A stretch of DNA of 64,000 bases from NCBI GenBank assembly GCA_002713215.1, contig PAVO01000025.1, positions 1-64,000 on the forward strand. Direction: 5' to 3'. The notes under the pieces are model-generated. The model made no database searches. It was not told the DNA's origin and saw nothing but the letters and a program-made list of their open reading frames with translations. Positions within the stretch are counted from its first letter, which is position 1. The number at the start of each line of letters is the position of its first letter. This document shows positions 31,393 to 40,632 of the stretch, piece by piece. This stretch comes from Crocinitomicaceae bacterium (GTDB taxonomy: Bacteria > Bacteroidota > Bacteroidia > Flavobacteriales_G > Salibacteraceae). Both the position numbers and the translations under genes were made by a program.

Positions 31393-32916
31393 TTAAAACG
31401 GTGCATCACCGTCTTCTTCTTCGTTCAGTTTTGAGCCCATGATCATGCTTCCGGGGTTATCAAAATCGGAATTCATAGGAGACAATGCTCCTAAACCTGT
31501 ATCTCCGTATTCCTCTCGATTGGAGAACTTGGCCAAATGAGGGGTAAACTTCAACTTAACCGTATCCAGACTACCGTTTCTGTGCTTGGCTATAATTACT
31601 TCACCTAAATCGTCTGTTGGTGCACCATCCTCATCTTCCATAATACCGTAATAGGCCGGACGATAAATAAACATAACCATATCGGCATCTTGCTCAATGG
31701 CACCAGACTCCCTCAAATCGGACAACATCGGGCGCTTTTCACCTCCCCTGGTTTCCACCGCCCTACTCAATTGAGATAAAGCGATAATGGGCACATTCAA
31801 TTCCTTTGCAATACTCTTTATCGACCTTGAAATCGTTGAGATTTCCTGCTCCCGATTGCCATCATTGGCTCCAGTTGTCATAAGCTGCAGGTAATCAATA
31901 ATTACCATTTGTATGTCGTGTTGGTTTTTTAATCTTCTGCATTTGGCCCGAAGTTCAAAGACTGAAAGCGCTGGTGTGTCATCGATAAACAATGGAGCTT
32001 CGGAAAGCTTACTAATCTTGGCATTAAGCTGCTCCCACTCATGCTGTTCCAGATTACCCTTTTTTAGCTTTTCAGCACTTAAACTGGTTTCGCTGGCAAT
32101 AAGCCGGTTTATCAATTGAACGGCTGACATTTCCAAAGAAAATACGGCTACTCCTTTACCAAATTCAACCGCAGTATTTCGAGCCATTGAAAGAACAAAG
32201 GCTGTTTTTCCCATACCGGGTCTGGCTGCCAACACCACCATATCAGAAGGTTGAAAGCCCGCCGTAATTTGATCCAAATCGCGAAAGCCGGTTTCTACTC
32301 CTGAAACACCTCCTTCCTTTTTACCTGCCTCCTCAATTTGTTGAATGGCCTGGTAAATCAAATCGTGCATTTTTTCGGAAGATCGCTTCAGGTGACCTTC
32401 TGCTAAACCAAAGAGTTGCGTTTCTGTAAAATCAAGTAGCTCGAATACATCCGAAGTATCGTCATAAGCACCCTTAATGGTGGAATTACTAATTCTGATG
32501 AGCTCTCTAAGCAAATGCTTTTGAGATACGATCCTGGCGTGGTATTCAACGTTGGCTGTAGAAGCAACGCGGTTGGTTAATTGCGAAATGTAGTAAGCTC
32601 CTCCAACGGAAGTTAAGTTGTCGTCTTTTTTGAGTTGCTGAGTAACCGTTAGTATGTCAATTGGCTCATTGTTCTGAAATAATTTAGTAATGGCTTCAAA
32701 TATTTTTTGGTGGGCTTCCTTATAAAAACTTTCAGCTTTAACAATATCAATAACATCGTCAACAGCACCTTTTTCAAGCATCATTGCACCTAAAACAGCC
32801 TCTTCCAAGTCCAGTGCCTGAGGGGGTAATTTACCCATGTCCAGGCCCGAAGACGTTAGGCTAGCAGCCAATTTAGATTTCTGATTTTTATTACTAAAGT
32901 TTTTGACGTTGTCCAT
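31393..32916 (-). CDS. dnaB: Replicative DNA helicase DnaB
   Basis: 507 residues. N-terminal DnaB domain ('PPQALDLEEAVLGAMMLEKGAVDDV'), linker, and C-terminal RecA-like helicase with Walker A 'AARPGMGKTAF' (about 225-235), 'VVIDYLQLM' (Walker B), 'LSQLSRAVE' and 'LSDLRESGAIEQDADMVMFIYR', all hallmarks of DnaB. It unwinds the template at the replication fork and loads primase. The extended acidic C-tail 'KLNEEEDGDAPF' is usual for the phylum. No intein is present. Divergent from the Omp85 gene. Confidence 0.97.
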   Translation of the reverse strand: MDNVKNFSNKNQKSKLAASLTSSGLDMGKLPPQALDLEEAVLGAMMLEKGAVDDVIDIVKAESFYKEAHQKIFEAITKLFQNNEPIDILTVTQQLKKDDNLTSVGGAYYISQLTNRVASTANVEYHARIVSQKHLLRELIRISNSTIKGAYDDTSDVFELLDFTETQLFGLAEGHLKRSSEKMHDLIYQAIQQIEEAGKKEGGVSGVETGFRDLDQITAGFQPSDMVVLAARPGMGKTAFVLSMARNTAVEFGKGVAVFSLEMSAVQLINRLIASETSLSAEKLKKGNLEQHEWEQLNAKISKLSEAPLFIDDTPALSVFELRAKCRRLKNQHDIQMVIIDYLQLMTTGANDGNREQEISTISRSIKSIAKELNVPIIALSQLSRAVETRGGEKRPMLSDLRESGAIEQDADMVMFIYRPAYYGIMEDEDGAPTDDLGEVIIAKHRNGSLDTVKLKFTPHLAKFSNREEYGDTGLGALSPMNSDFDNPGSMIMGSKLNEEEDGDAPF

Positions 32917-33024
32917 GCGGCAAATTAATGCTTAAAGATCGGGATAATGATTTTTATTGTAAACTTTAGTGTAAACATTTTATCACAGTCTGTTCTTAAC
33001 AATTGTTCATATGCTAAATTGCCC

Positions 33025-33053
33025 TTTGCAGTTCTGTGGTTCACTTAATTTTG
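33025..33053 (+). promoter_or_regulatory. Promoter of the Omp85 gene
   Basis: TTTG (33025-33028), 17 nt, TAATTTTG (33046-33053): both elements match the consensus. The TTG start codon lies at 33102, leaving a leader of about 40 nt. Confidence 0.6.
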
Positions 33054-33101
33054 CTACAATATTTTGACCGAAATTCGTTTCCGTTAGTCTAAGAAAAAAT
33101 C

Positions 33102-34853
33102 TTGAAGCAGTATTTCCTTTTCTTACTTGTTATTTTCTCCGTTGAACTCTTTTCACAAGGGGATCAACGAAACGATTCGCTGAAGTATCTGGTCCAGGTA
33201 AACTTCGAAAATGCTCCAAAAAAGTTCGACTCCAAGAAGTTATCCCTGCCGAAACAACCGGTTGAAGGATACAACCTCGAACGCGAAAAAAGCAAAATTC
33301 TAAATCAGGTTTACGCCTCTGGATTTATTGAAGCTGAGCTTACCGAATCGAATGAGAAAAACACCATCCGTTATTCCATCGACCTAGGAAAACCTTATAA
33401 ATGGAAAAATCTCAATCCCGGAAATGTTGATGAAGGAGTTTTGAGTAAAATTGGATATCGGGATAAACTCTACTTAAACCAACCGCTTTCTTTTGGAGAA
33501 GTTCGTAAGCTGTTCAAAAATGTAATTACACATTACGAAAACAATGGCTATCCATTTGCCAGTATCCGGCTGGATAGTGTTGAATTGACCAACAATGAGG
33601 TAAGCGCCAACTTATACATCGAAAAAAACAAGAAGGTTACCATAGACACCATTAAAATTCTGGGAAGTGTAAAACTCTCTCGTAAATACATCCTCAACTA
33701 CATTGGAATTAAACAAAAGGACCTGTACAACGAAAAACAAATTCGGGAAATCGAAACCCGAATGAAAGAACTTCCATTTGTAACCTCTATTCGACCATCA
33801 GAAGTAGATTTTTATGCCGATCGAACTTCATTAACCATATACATCAATCACAAAAAGGCGAATTACTTTGATGGAATCATTGGGTTTCTTCCCGACGACA
33901 ATACAGGTGAGCTTTTAATTACCGGAGATCTAAAGATTCAATTGAAAAATGCACTTGGAAAGGGCGAGGATATTGAACTGAACTGGAAGCGACTACGAAC
34001 ACAAACCCAGGAAATATATGGACGTTTGCGGGTACCCTTTCTATTCAACACTCCTTTTGGTGCAGAAGGAAGTATTAAGATTTACCGAAGAGACACTACC
34101 TTCAACACGGTTACTACCAACCTAAGCTTACAATATATTTTTAGAGGAGGAGATTATGTGGAGGTATTCTGGGAACAAGATCAGTCCAATTTAATATCAA
34201 CATACAACCTCGATATTGCAACAGAATTACCAGAGCATGCCGATGTACGAAACAACTCGTTTGGACTTGGAGGAAAAGTAAATGAGCTGGACTACCGACT
34301 CAACCCAAGAAGTGGTTTTGATTTTGAGGCACGTGCAGGTTTTGGAAACCGGGAAATAAGACAAAACCCTGCCATTAATCCTGAAGTTTATGACTCACTG
34401 GTATTAAAAAGCAATAGTTATAAGGGTACCGGTAAGCTGCGTTTCTTCATTCCTTTGTTAAGCCGCCAGACGGTTTTAATCGGCGCTAAATCTGGATTTA
34501 TTATTAATAATGAACTATTTACCAATGAGCTCTTTCGAATAGGTGGGCTTCATACCCTACGTGGATTTGATGAAGAGTCAATATTTGCATCCTCCTACGT
34601 CATAGGAACCTTTGAATACCGCTTCCTGTTAGAACAAAATTCCTTTCTCAGTGTCTTTTATGAGCAGGCCTGGTACGAAAACCAGGTTGGAAATACACTA
34701 ATTACCGATACCCCATTTGGTTTTGGTGCCGGAATCAGTTTTGAAACCAATATTGGAATCTTCTCTTTGAATTATGCGCTTGGAAAACAATTCAATAATC
34801 CCATACTATTTAGGGCTTCTAAAATCCATTTTGGTTTCGTCAATTACTTTTAG
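33102..34853 (+). CDS. BamA/TamA-family (Omp85) outer-membrane protein
   Basis: 583 residues from a TTG start. Signal peptide ends ELFSQ. Residues about 30-250 hold two to three POTRA-like units ('ITHYENNGYPFASIRLDSVELTNNEVS', 'VTIDTIKILGSVKLSRKYILNYIG'); the C-terminal barrel contains 'GGLHTLRGFDEESIF', the Omp85 VRGF-type loop (Arg about 487), and ends in an aromatic strand 'IHFGFVNYF'. With few POTRA units it is more TamA-like than BamA. It probably assembles or exports a subset of outer-membrane proteins. No lipoprotein Bam partner adjoins; GWxTD follows 67 bp later. Confidence 0.88.
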   Translation: MKQYFLFLLVIFSVELFSQGDQRNDSLKYLVQVNFENAPKKFDSKKLSLPKQPVEGYNLEREKSKILNQVYASGFIEAELTESNEKNTIRYSIDLGKPYKWKNLNPGNVDEGVLSKIGYRDKLYLNQPLSFGEVRKLFKNVITHYENNGYPFASIRLDSVELTNNEVSANLYIEKNKKVTIDTIKILGSVKLSRKYILNYIGIKQKDLYNEKQIREIETRMKELPFVTSIRPSEVDFYADRTSLTIYINHKKANYFDGIIGFLPDDNTGELLITGDLKIQLKNALGKGEDIELNWKRLRTQTQEIYGRLRVPFLFNTPFGAEGSIKIYRRDTTFNTVTTNLSLQYIFRGGDYVEVFWEQDQSNLISTYNLDIATELPEHADVRNNSFGLGGKVNELDYRLNPRSGFDFEARAGFGNREIRQNPAINPEVYDSLVLKSNSYKGTGKLRFFIPLLSRQTVLIGAKSGFIINNELFTNELFRIGGLHTLRGFDEESIFASSYVIGTFEYRFLLEQNSFLSVFYEQAWYENQVGNTLITDTPFGFGAGISFETNIGIFSLNYALGKQFNNPILFRASKIHFGFVNYF

Positions 34854-34920
34854 AAATGCGTTTACAAAATGAAGAAATAGCAATGATGAGAACCACCTCG
34901 AAAACACTAAATTCGCGACA

Positions 34921-36279
34921 GTGAAACGAAATCCAATAGATAAGTTAATTGATCCTCTTCAATTGGGACGAATACCACGCCGGACCAATTTTAATTTGAA
35001 GCGTCGATTGAAGTATGTCAATCTGCTTCAGTTGATTTGGATATTGCTGATTGGATACGGATGTACCTCTACCCAACAGATTAGTAATTCGAATTTAGCT
35101 GATCTATACCGGGAAACAGAAAAAACCATTAAGCCGAAATACCAGGTTTACCATTTAGACGATGATCTTACGCAAATCAGTTTTATTCTGCAAAGCACCA
35201 ATTTGCTTTATACCAAGAACAGTGAAGAACGACCATTTACAGCAAAGGTGAAGGTTACCTACATGCTTTTTGAGTCCTACTCTTCTAACCTGATTGTAGA
35301 CAGTGCTTCGTTTGTAATTAACGACGAGAATAATTCCATGGTCAGGAAGGAAATCTCCGGAAGGTTTAACATGAAGGCCAAATATCCAAACAAGTATGTG
35401 CTAAAAATGGTGGTTTTAGACCTAAATAAGGGGGCCTCTGAAAGTCAGTTTATTACCATAGATAAAACCACCAGGAATGGAAGACAAAATTTTGAGATCA
35501 AACAAATTGATGAAGATGTCATTGAGATGGAAAGGAAATTTGGGGACGACAAAGAATTAAAGGTTTTCTATAACGACCCCATGGTTAAAAAAATCGCCGT
35601 TAAGTATTACAATCGGGATTTTCCTTTAACCCCGCCTCCTTTTGCAGTTTATTCTCCCAAGCGCTTCGATTTTACACCCGACAGCATGTACTACATCTTG
35701 TTGGATAAGGAAAATTCATTCGTACTTCCTTTGAATAAAAAAGGCATGTATCACATTCAAACAGATAGCGCCAGCAAGGAAGGATTAACCTTGATTCGAA
35801 ACGAAGACGATTTTCCCAAAGTAAGTAATGCCTCTCAAATGGTTGAACCGCTACGTTTTATTACTACCAATCGGGAATACAACGCCATTAAAGAATCTGA
35901 GTTTCCTCGAGATGGTGTCGAAGAATATTGGTTAACCGTTGCTAACAGTCCCGATAGAGCACGTGAACTAATTCGAACTTTTTATAATCGGGTCGAGGAT
36001 GCTAATCAATACTTCAGTACTCATTTACAGGGTTGGAGGACCGACAGGGGTATTATCTACGTAATTTTCGGTCCCCCGGATGTGATTTATAAAAATGCGC
36101 AGGGTGAAAGTTGGATCTATGGCAATGGTAAAACACAACCGTCCATTACCTACAATTTTAATGCGACCTACAATCCGTTTAGCACCAACGATATGCGATT
36201 GGAGAGAAACCCCGAGTACAAGACTTATTGGTATAAAGCCGTTGATACCTGGAGACAGGGAAGGATTTATAAATATTGA
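34921..36279 (+). CDS. GWxTD-domain lipoprotein
   Basis: 452 residues if the GTG at 34921 is used. The start is uncertain: 33 residues precede the hydrophobic segment 'NLLQLIWILLIGYGC', which has a lipobox-like end. TTG at 34996 would give 'LKRRLKYVNLLQ...', a normal lipoprotein signal, and TTG 35008 is also possible. The middle is strand-rich; the C-terminal domain holds the motif GWRTD at about 371-375 and 'RGIIYVIFGPPDVIYKN', which define the GWxTD family. GWxTD proteins are widespread in Bacteroidota and Chlorobi without known function. It precedes rlmB by 15 bp. Confidence 0.8.
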   Translation: MKRNPIDKLIDPLQLGRIPRRTNFNLKRRLKYVNLLQLIWILLIGYGCTSTQQISNSNLADLYRETEKTIKPKYQVYHLDDDLTQISFILQSTNLLYTKNSEERPFTAKVKVTYMLFESYSSNLIVDSASFVINDENNSMVRKEISGRFNMKAKYPNKYVLKMVVLDLNKGASESQFITIDKTTRNGRQNFEIKQIDEDVIEMERKFGDDKELKVFYNDPMVKKIAVKYYNRDFPLTPPPFAVYSPKRFDFTPDSMYYILLDKENSFVLPLNKKGMYHIQTDSASKEGLTLIRNEDDFPKVSNASQMVEPLRFITTNREYNAIKESEFPRDGVEEYWLTVANSPDRARELIRTFYNRVEDANQYFSTHLQGWRTDRGIIYVIFGPPDVIYKNAQGESWIYGNGKTQPSITYNFNATYNPFSTNDMRLERNPEYKTYWYKAVDTWRQGRIYKY

Positions 36280-36294
36280 ATTTCAACCCATTAC

Positions 36295-37035
36295 ATGGTA
36301 GAAAGAAACAGTGATTTTATTTTTGGATTGCACCCTGTGCAGGAGGCATTAAAAGCCAATAAGACCATAGATAAGATTTTAATTAGCCGGGACTTAAAAG
36401 GCGAGTCGGTTAGAATGATTCGTGGGCTTAGTAAGTCAAATCAGGTCCAGGTAAAACAAGTACCGGAGGAAAAGCTGAATCGAATTACCAGAAAAAACCA
36501 TCAGGGAATTATCGCTTTTATTTCACCGGTCGATTTTCATTCCATTGAAGACTTATTACCTACCCTTTTCTCCAGCAATAAGGATCCGTTGTTACTAATC
36601 CTTGATGGGGTTACCGATGTAAGAAATTTCGGAAGCATGCTGCGAACAGCGGAATGTATGGGAGTTGATGCGGTAATTATGCCTGCCCGTAATTCGGTTG
36701 CGATAAACGCTGATGTGGTAAAAACTTCTACCGGAGCTATCTACAACATTCCCATTTGCAAGGAAATTCATTTTGGAAGTGTACTTCAATACATCAGCGA
36801 AAGTGGTTGTAAACTGATAGCCTGTAGCGAAAAAGCAAAAAAGGAATTAAAAGAAAGCGATTTAACGGGACCTATTGCCATTATTATGGGAGACGAAGGG
36901 TCGGGAATTGATGATAAAACATTAGGCCGGTGCAACGATCACATAAAAATTCCAATGTCTGGAAAAACGGGTTCGTTAAATGTGGCGGTTTCCACAGGAA
37001 TGGTGTTGTATGAGGTCGTCAGGCAAAAAGGATAA
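36295..37035 (+). CDS. rlmB: 23S rRNA (guanosine-2'-O)-methyltransferase RlmB, TrmH family
   Basis: 246 residues. N-terminal substrate-binding domain 'FIFGLHPVQEALKANKTIDKILI', then the SPOUT knot: 'LDGVTDVRNFGSMLRTAECMGVDAV' (motif 1 with N and R), 'IIMGDEGSGI' (motif 2) and 'IPMSGKTGSLNVAVSTGMVLYE' (motif 3). It methylates the ribose of G2251 in 23S rRNA with SAM. A near relative, TrmH/trmL, is less likely because of the L30e-like N-terminal domain. Followed by purE, 25 bp away. Confidence 0.93.
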   Translation: MVERNSDFIFGLHPVQEALKANKTIDKILISRDLKGESVRMIRGLSKSNQVQVKQVPEEKLNRITRKNHQGIIAFISPVDFHSIEDLLPTLFSSNKDPLLLILDGVTDVRNFGSMLRTAECMGVDAVIMPARNSVAINADVVKTSTGAIYNIPICKEIHFGSVLQYISESGCKLIACSEKAKKELKESDLTGPIAIIMGDEGSGIDDKTLGRCNDHIKIPMSGKTGSLNVAVSTGMVLYEVVRQKG

Positions 37036-37037
37036 AA

Positions 37038-37045
37038 TATATTTG
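37038..37045 (+). promoter_or_regulatory. -7 box TATATTTG for purE
   Basis: Perfect TAnnTTTG, 15 nt before ATG 37061, just after the rlmB stop. No clear -33 TTG within range. Confidence 0.45.
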
Positions 37046-37060
37046 TCAAAACTTTAGAAT

Positions 37061-37558
37061 ATGGGAGCACGAGTTGGAATTATAATGGGGAGCAAAAGTG
37101 ACCTACCCGTCATGCAACAAGCAGCAGATGTTTTAGACGAGCTGGGCGTTGATTTCGAAATGACCATTGTATCGGCGCATCGCACTCCTGAAAGAATGAT
37201 GGACTATGCTCAATCGGCTGTTTCCAGGGGTATGAAGGTTATAATTGCCGGAGCCGGAGGCGCTGCCCATCTTCCCGGAATGACTGCATCGGCTACCCCA
37301 CTTCCGGTAATTGGTGTACCTATAAAAAGTTCAAATTCCATAGATGGCTGGGACAGTGTACTATCCATTCTTCAAATGCCTAACGGAGTTCCTGTGGCTA
37401 CGGTGGCTCTTAACGCTGCAAAAAATGCAGGTCTACTTGCGGCACAAATTCTGGGAACCAGCGACGCTGACCTACTCCGGAAAAATGCGGATTACAAGGA
37501 GTCGATGAAGAAGAAAGTGCTGGACACTGCTACTGAATTGGAAAATAATCAGCAATAA
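37061..37558 (+). CDS. purE: N5-carboxyaminoimidazole ribonucleotide mutase
   Basis: 165 residues, class I PurE: '[24 protein letters not shown]' phosphate loop, 'SAHRTPERM' with the catalytic His, '[17 protein letters not shown]' and '[26 protein letters not shown]'. It converts N5-CAIR to CAIR in purine synthesis; a PurK partner is expected elsewhere. The octameric cytoplasmic enzyme is of normal length. Next gene begins 19 bp later in the same direction but is unrelated in function. Confidence 0.97.
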   Translation: MGARVGIIMGSKSDLPVMQQAADVLDELGVDFEMTIVSAHRTPERMMDYAQSAVSRGMKVIIAGAGGAAHLPGMTASATPLPVIGVPIKSSNSIDGWDSVLSILQMPNGVPVATVALNAAKNAGLLAAQILGTSDADLLRKNADYKESMKKKVLDTATELENNQQ

Positions 37559-37577
37559 TCCACTATCTTGTCGCACA

Positions 37578-38438
37578 ATGCGCAAGTTCAGTTCCCTAAT
37601 AAGCCTAACACTCTTACTTGTTGTAAATCACGTTTTTGCATCAAACAATAATTATCCGGTTGGAGCTCGAGCCGCTGCATTAGGCAACGCTTCGGTAACT
37701 TTTACCAGCGTTTATTCAGGTTTTCACAATCAGGCCGGGTTAGCGTATCTGGAAAACATTGAATTTGGTTTTTCTTACCGCAACAACTTCCTGCTAAAAC
37801 AAACCGGATTGAAATCAGGTGTATTGGCCATACCTATTAAAAAGATAGGAGTAGTAGGCCTAAGCGTAAATTCATTCGGATACAATTCCTATGGAGAACA
37901 CAAGTTTGGTTTAGCATTCGCCAAACAATTTGGCGATGTATTCTCATTTGGCTTGCAACTAGACTATCTTCAAACTCAATTTAACGATCCCTATGGAAGC
38001 AAAGGAGTCGTTTTGGGCGAGTTCGGAGTAATGGGAAAACTTACCAAAGAACTTACAATTGCAGCTCACATATTTAATCCTACCCGAACCTACATGGATA
38101 AGGAAACCTCGGACCGGGTTCCAACCATAATTAAAGCAGGTTTGGGGTATGAATTCTCCGAAAAACTACTCACTTCCATTGAACTGGAAAAAGATTTGGA
38201 TTTACCTAAACCCAATTTTAAGGCGGGAATTGAATACAAACCCTACAAAGCTATTGCGCTTCGTGTAGGTGCCAATTCGTACCCTGTAAAAGCCAGTTTT
38301 GGAGTTGGTGTCTACCTCAATAAGCTTGCATTAGACGTCGCTTCCGAATACCATCAAACTCTTGGTTTTATTCCTCAATTTTCGTTGCGATACAGCATAA
38401 TCAGGAAAAAGAATAATGCAGATGACACTGCGAATTAG
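37578..38438 (+). CDS. PorV/PorQ-like outer-membrane barrel protein
   Basis: 286 residues with a signal peptide (ends VFAS). The mature protein begins 'YPVGARAAALGNASVTFTSVYSGFHNQAGLAYLE', the typical start of FadL-fold PorV/PorQ barrels, and continues with short alternating strands and turns. PorV shuttles T9SS cargo; PorQ helps the same system. Which one this is cannot be decided; a generic barrel role is also possible. The last 23 bp overlap the next gene, which also encodes a barrel, so the two are probably coupled. Confidence 0.75.
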   Translation: MRKFSSLISLTLLLVVNHVFASNNNYPVGARAAALGNASVTFTSVYSGFHNQAGLAYLENIEFGFSYRNNFLLKQTGLKSGVLAIPIKKIGVVGLSVNSFGYNSYGEHKFGLAFAKQFGDVFSFGLQLDYLQTQFNDPYGSKGVVLGEFGVMGKLTKELTIAAHIFNPTRTYMDKETSDRVPTIIKAGLGYEFSEKLLTSIELEKDLDLPKPNFKAGIEYKPYKAIALRVGANSYPVKASFGVGVYLNKLALDVASEYHQTLGFIPQFSLRYSIIRKKNNADDTAN

Positions 38439-40617
38439 CCTTATCGGTTTTGCTTGCCTTTTTTCCATTGGCTTAAGTGCTCAAAGGGAGCGCGAACAGC
38501 AAGCCCTTGATCTAATTGAAAAACGAATTGAGTACCTCATGCAGTCGTTTGAGGAATCTGACCTTGATTTCACTACACTTTTTGATGACCTTTATTTTCT
38601 GTACGAAAATCCGTTAAACCTGAATGCTGCCACCCGGGAAGAACTGGAAAACACCTACTTGCTTAACGACTACCAAACTACCCAGCTTTTGCTTTATCGG
38701 GATAAATACGGATTAATTCAAACTCAATATGAATTGATTCATATTCCCGGATTTGATAAAACAACCATTGATCTGCTGTTGCCCTTTGTAAAAGTAGGAC
38801 CGGTGGAGAAGAAAAGTAAATTCCCTATTAAAAGTGCATTCAAGTATGGTCGAAGTGAATTGATCTTACGGCATACGCGCATTTTTCCTGAATCAGTTGG
38901 TTATGCTTCGGTTTCAGATTCTGTTTTGGCTGAAAATCCCAATGCACGATATTTAGGTAGTCCCGATCGTTTGTACGTGCGTTATCGATTCACATACGGA
39001 AAGAAACTAAGTATTGGAATAACTGGTGAAAAGGACCCGGGAGAAGAGTTTTTTAGAGGTAGCCAGAAAAATGGGTTCGACTTCTATTCCGGCCATATTT
39101 TTTTACGCGATCTCGGGCCCATTAAGCAACTTGCCCTCGGAGATTATCATTTGCAAGTGGGACAGGGACTGACCTTTTGGTCGGGTTTTGGTTTTCGAAA
39201 ATCCCCTTCACAGACCGTGGCAACCAAACGTTTTGCGCAAGTACTGCGCCCCTACACCAGTACCGATGAAAACAACTTTATGCGAGGTGCTGCAGCTACC
39301 CTAAACTATCAATTTGTAGACCTTACCCTCTTCTACTCCAACAAGGGAATCGATGGTAACCTACAGTATATACCCGACACCACGGACCGGGAACAGATAG
39401 GAAGTTTTAGCTCCATTCAATCCACCGGATTACACCGTACTCCTTCAGAATTGGAAGACAAAAATGCCATTAAGGAAGTTATATATGGTGCCGCACTTGA
39501 TTTTAACCTGAAAGATGGTAAAATAGGACTTCTTGCTGTGCAATCCAGTTTTGACCCGGAACTGGATAGAAACTTACAGCATTACCAGCGATTCGAATTT
39601 GAAGGCAAGGAAAATTTTAATGCGGGGTTGAACTACCAATTCAACCTCAATAAATTCAACTTCTTTGGAGAGGGAGCTATTAGTAAAAACACCAACTATC
39701 CGTTAATATATGGAGACTCCAGCTTTACCCCCTACTCCAACCAATTTCCGGAAGGTTACCAGCCCAATAACGTACTCAAAAACACGGAAGGCGTGGCCAT
39801 GCTTAATGGTGTAATCATGAACCTCGACCCCCGGTTTAAGGCGACCATACTCCACCGGTATTACGGCCCGGATTATCAATCGCTTTATGCAGATGCCTTT
39901 GGAGAACGAAGCGGAGTAAAAAATGAATCGGGATTTTATTTTGGTGCCGAATTCCTGCCTATAAAGTTCGTAAGCGTATCGGCTTTTTACGACATGTATA
40001 AGTTTCCCTGGTTGAGCAATGGTATTGATAAGCCCGGAAAAGGAAATGAGTTTTCGGGACAGATCATTATTAACCCCATGCGGAAATTGGAATTCTTATT
40101 TCTGTATAGAAACGAATCGAAGGATAAAAACTACAATCCGTTGAATGAGGCCATAAACCCTGTTGAAGTGGAACGTAGACAACGGTATCGTTTTCAAATA
40201 ACCGCTAAAGTGAATCGCTTTGTTACCATGAGAACGCGATTCGAAACCAGTAAATACCACCTGGCAAACAATGCCAATGACCTGGGATACCTCCTATATC
40301 AGGATTTGTATATCGATGGGTTTAGTTCCAAATTAGCATTGAAATTTCGTTATGCGCTCTTTGATACTAAAGATTACAATACCAGAATCTACGCTTATGA
40401 AAATGACCTCAGGTATCAGTTTTATGTTCCTGCCTACTACTTAAAAGGGTCAAGAGTGTATATGGTGGTTCGTTGGAAGTTGGCCAAATTCACAACCTTT
40501 AATTTTAAAATTTCTCAAACCTTCCTCGCTAATGAAGATCATTTTGGAAGTGGCAAAGACCTGATTAACAGCGACACCCGAACTGAAATTAAGAGTCAGT
40601 TGATTTTTAAATTCTGA
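38416..40617 (+). CDS. Outer-membrane barrel protein with helix-hairpin-helix motifs
   Basis: 733 residues; signal peptide ends GLSAQ. Residues about 55-130 hold ComEA-type helix-hairpin-helix motifs ('NPLNLNAATREELENTYLLNDYQTTQLL' then 'YELIHIPGFDKTTIDLLLPFV'), followed by about 600 residues of beta-barrel strands with 'FLRDLGPIKQLALGDYHLQVGQGLTFWSGFGF' and repeated 'F.F.Y' ends. The combination is common in Bacteroidota and unusual elsewhere. HhH in ComEA binds DNA, so a link to DNA uptake is imaginable but unproven. Overlaps the preceding PorV-like gene by 23 bp. Confidence 0.85.
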   Translation: MQMTLRISLIGFACLFSIGLSAQREREQQALDLIEKRIEYLMQSFEESDLDFTTLFDDLYFLYENPLNLNAATREELENTYLLNDYQTTQLLLYRDKYGLIQTQYELIHIPGFDKTTIDLLLPFVKVGPVEKKSKFPIKSAFKYGRSELILRHTRIFPESVGYASVSDSVLAENPNARYLGSPDRLYVRYRFTYGKKLSIGITGEKDPGEEFFRGSQKNGFDFYSGHIFLRDLGPIKQLALGDYHLQVGQGLTFWSGFGFRKSPSQTVATKRFAQVLRPYTSTDENNFMRGAAATLNYQFVDLTLFYSNKGIDGNLQYIPDTTDREQIGSFSSIQSTGLHRTPSELEDKNAIKEVIYGAALDFNLKDGKIGLLAVQSSFDPELDRNLQHYQRFEFEGKENFNAGLNYQFNLNKFNFFGEGAISKNTNYPLIYGDSSFTPYSNQFPEGYQPNNVLKNTEGVAMLNGVIMNLDPRFKATILHRYYGPDYQSLYADAFGERSGVKNESGFYFGAEFLPIKFVSVSAFYDMYKFPWLSNGIDKPGKGNEFSGQIIINPMRKLEFLFLYRNESKDKNYNPLNEAINPVEVERRQRYRFQITAKVNRFVTMRTRFETSKYHLANNANDLGYLLYQDLYIDGFSSKLALKFRYALFDTKDYNTRIYAYENDLRYQFYVPAYYLKGSRVYMVVRWKLAKFTTFNFKISQTFLANEDHFGSGKDLINSDTRTEIKSQLIFKF

Positions 40618-40632
40618 TATACCGATAAACGC

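Noticed and set aside
31393-32916. Possible intein in dnaB
   Set aside because: The gene has normal length and continuous helicase motifs; no intein blocks are present.
37578-38438. Firm naming as porV
   Set aside because: The fold matches the PorV/PorQ group, but length (286) and the missing porU neighbour do not allow a choice.
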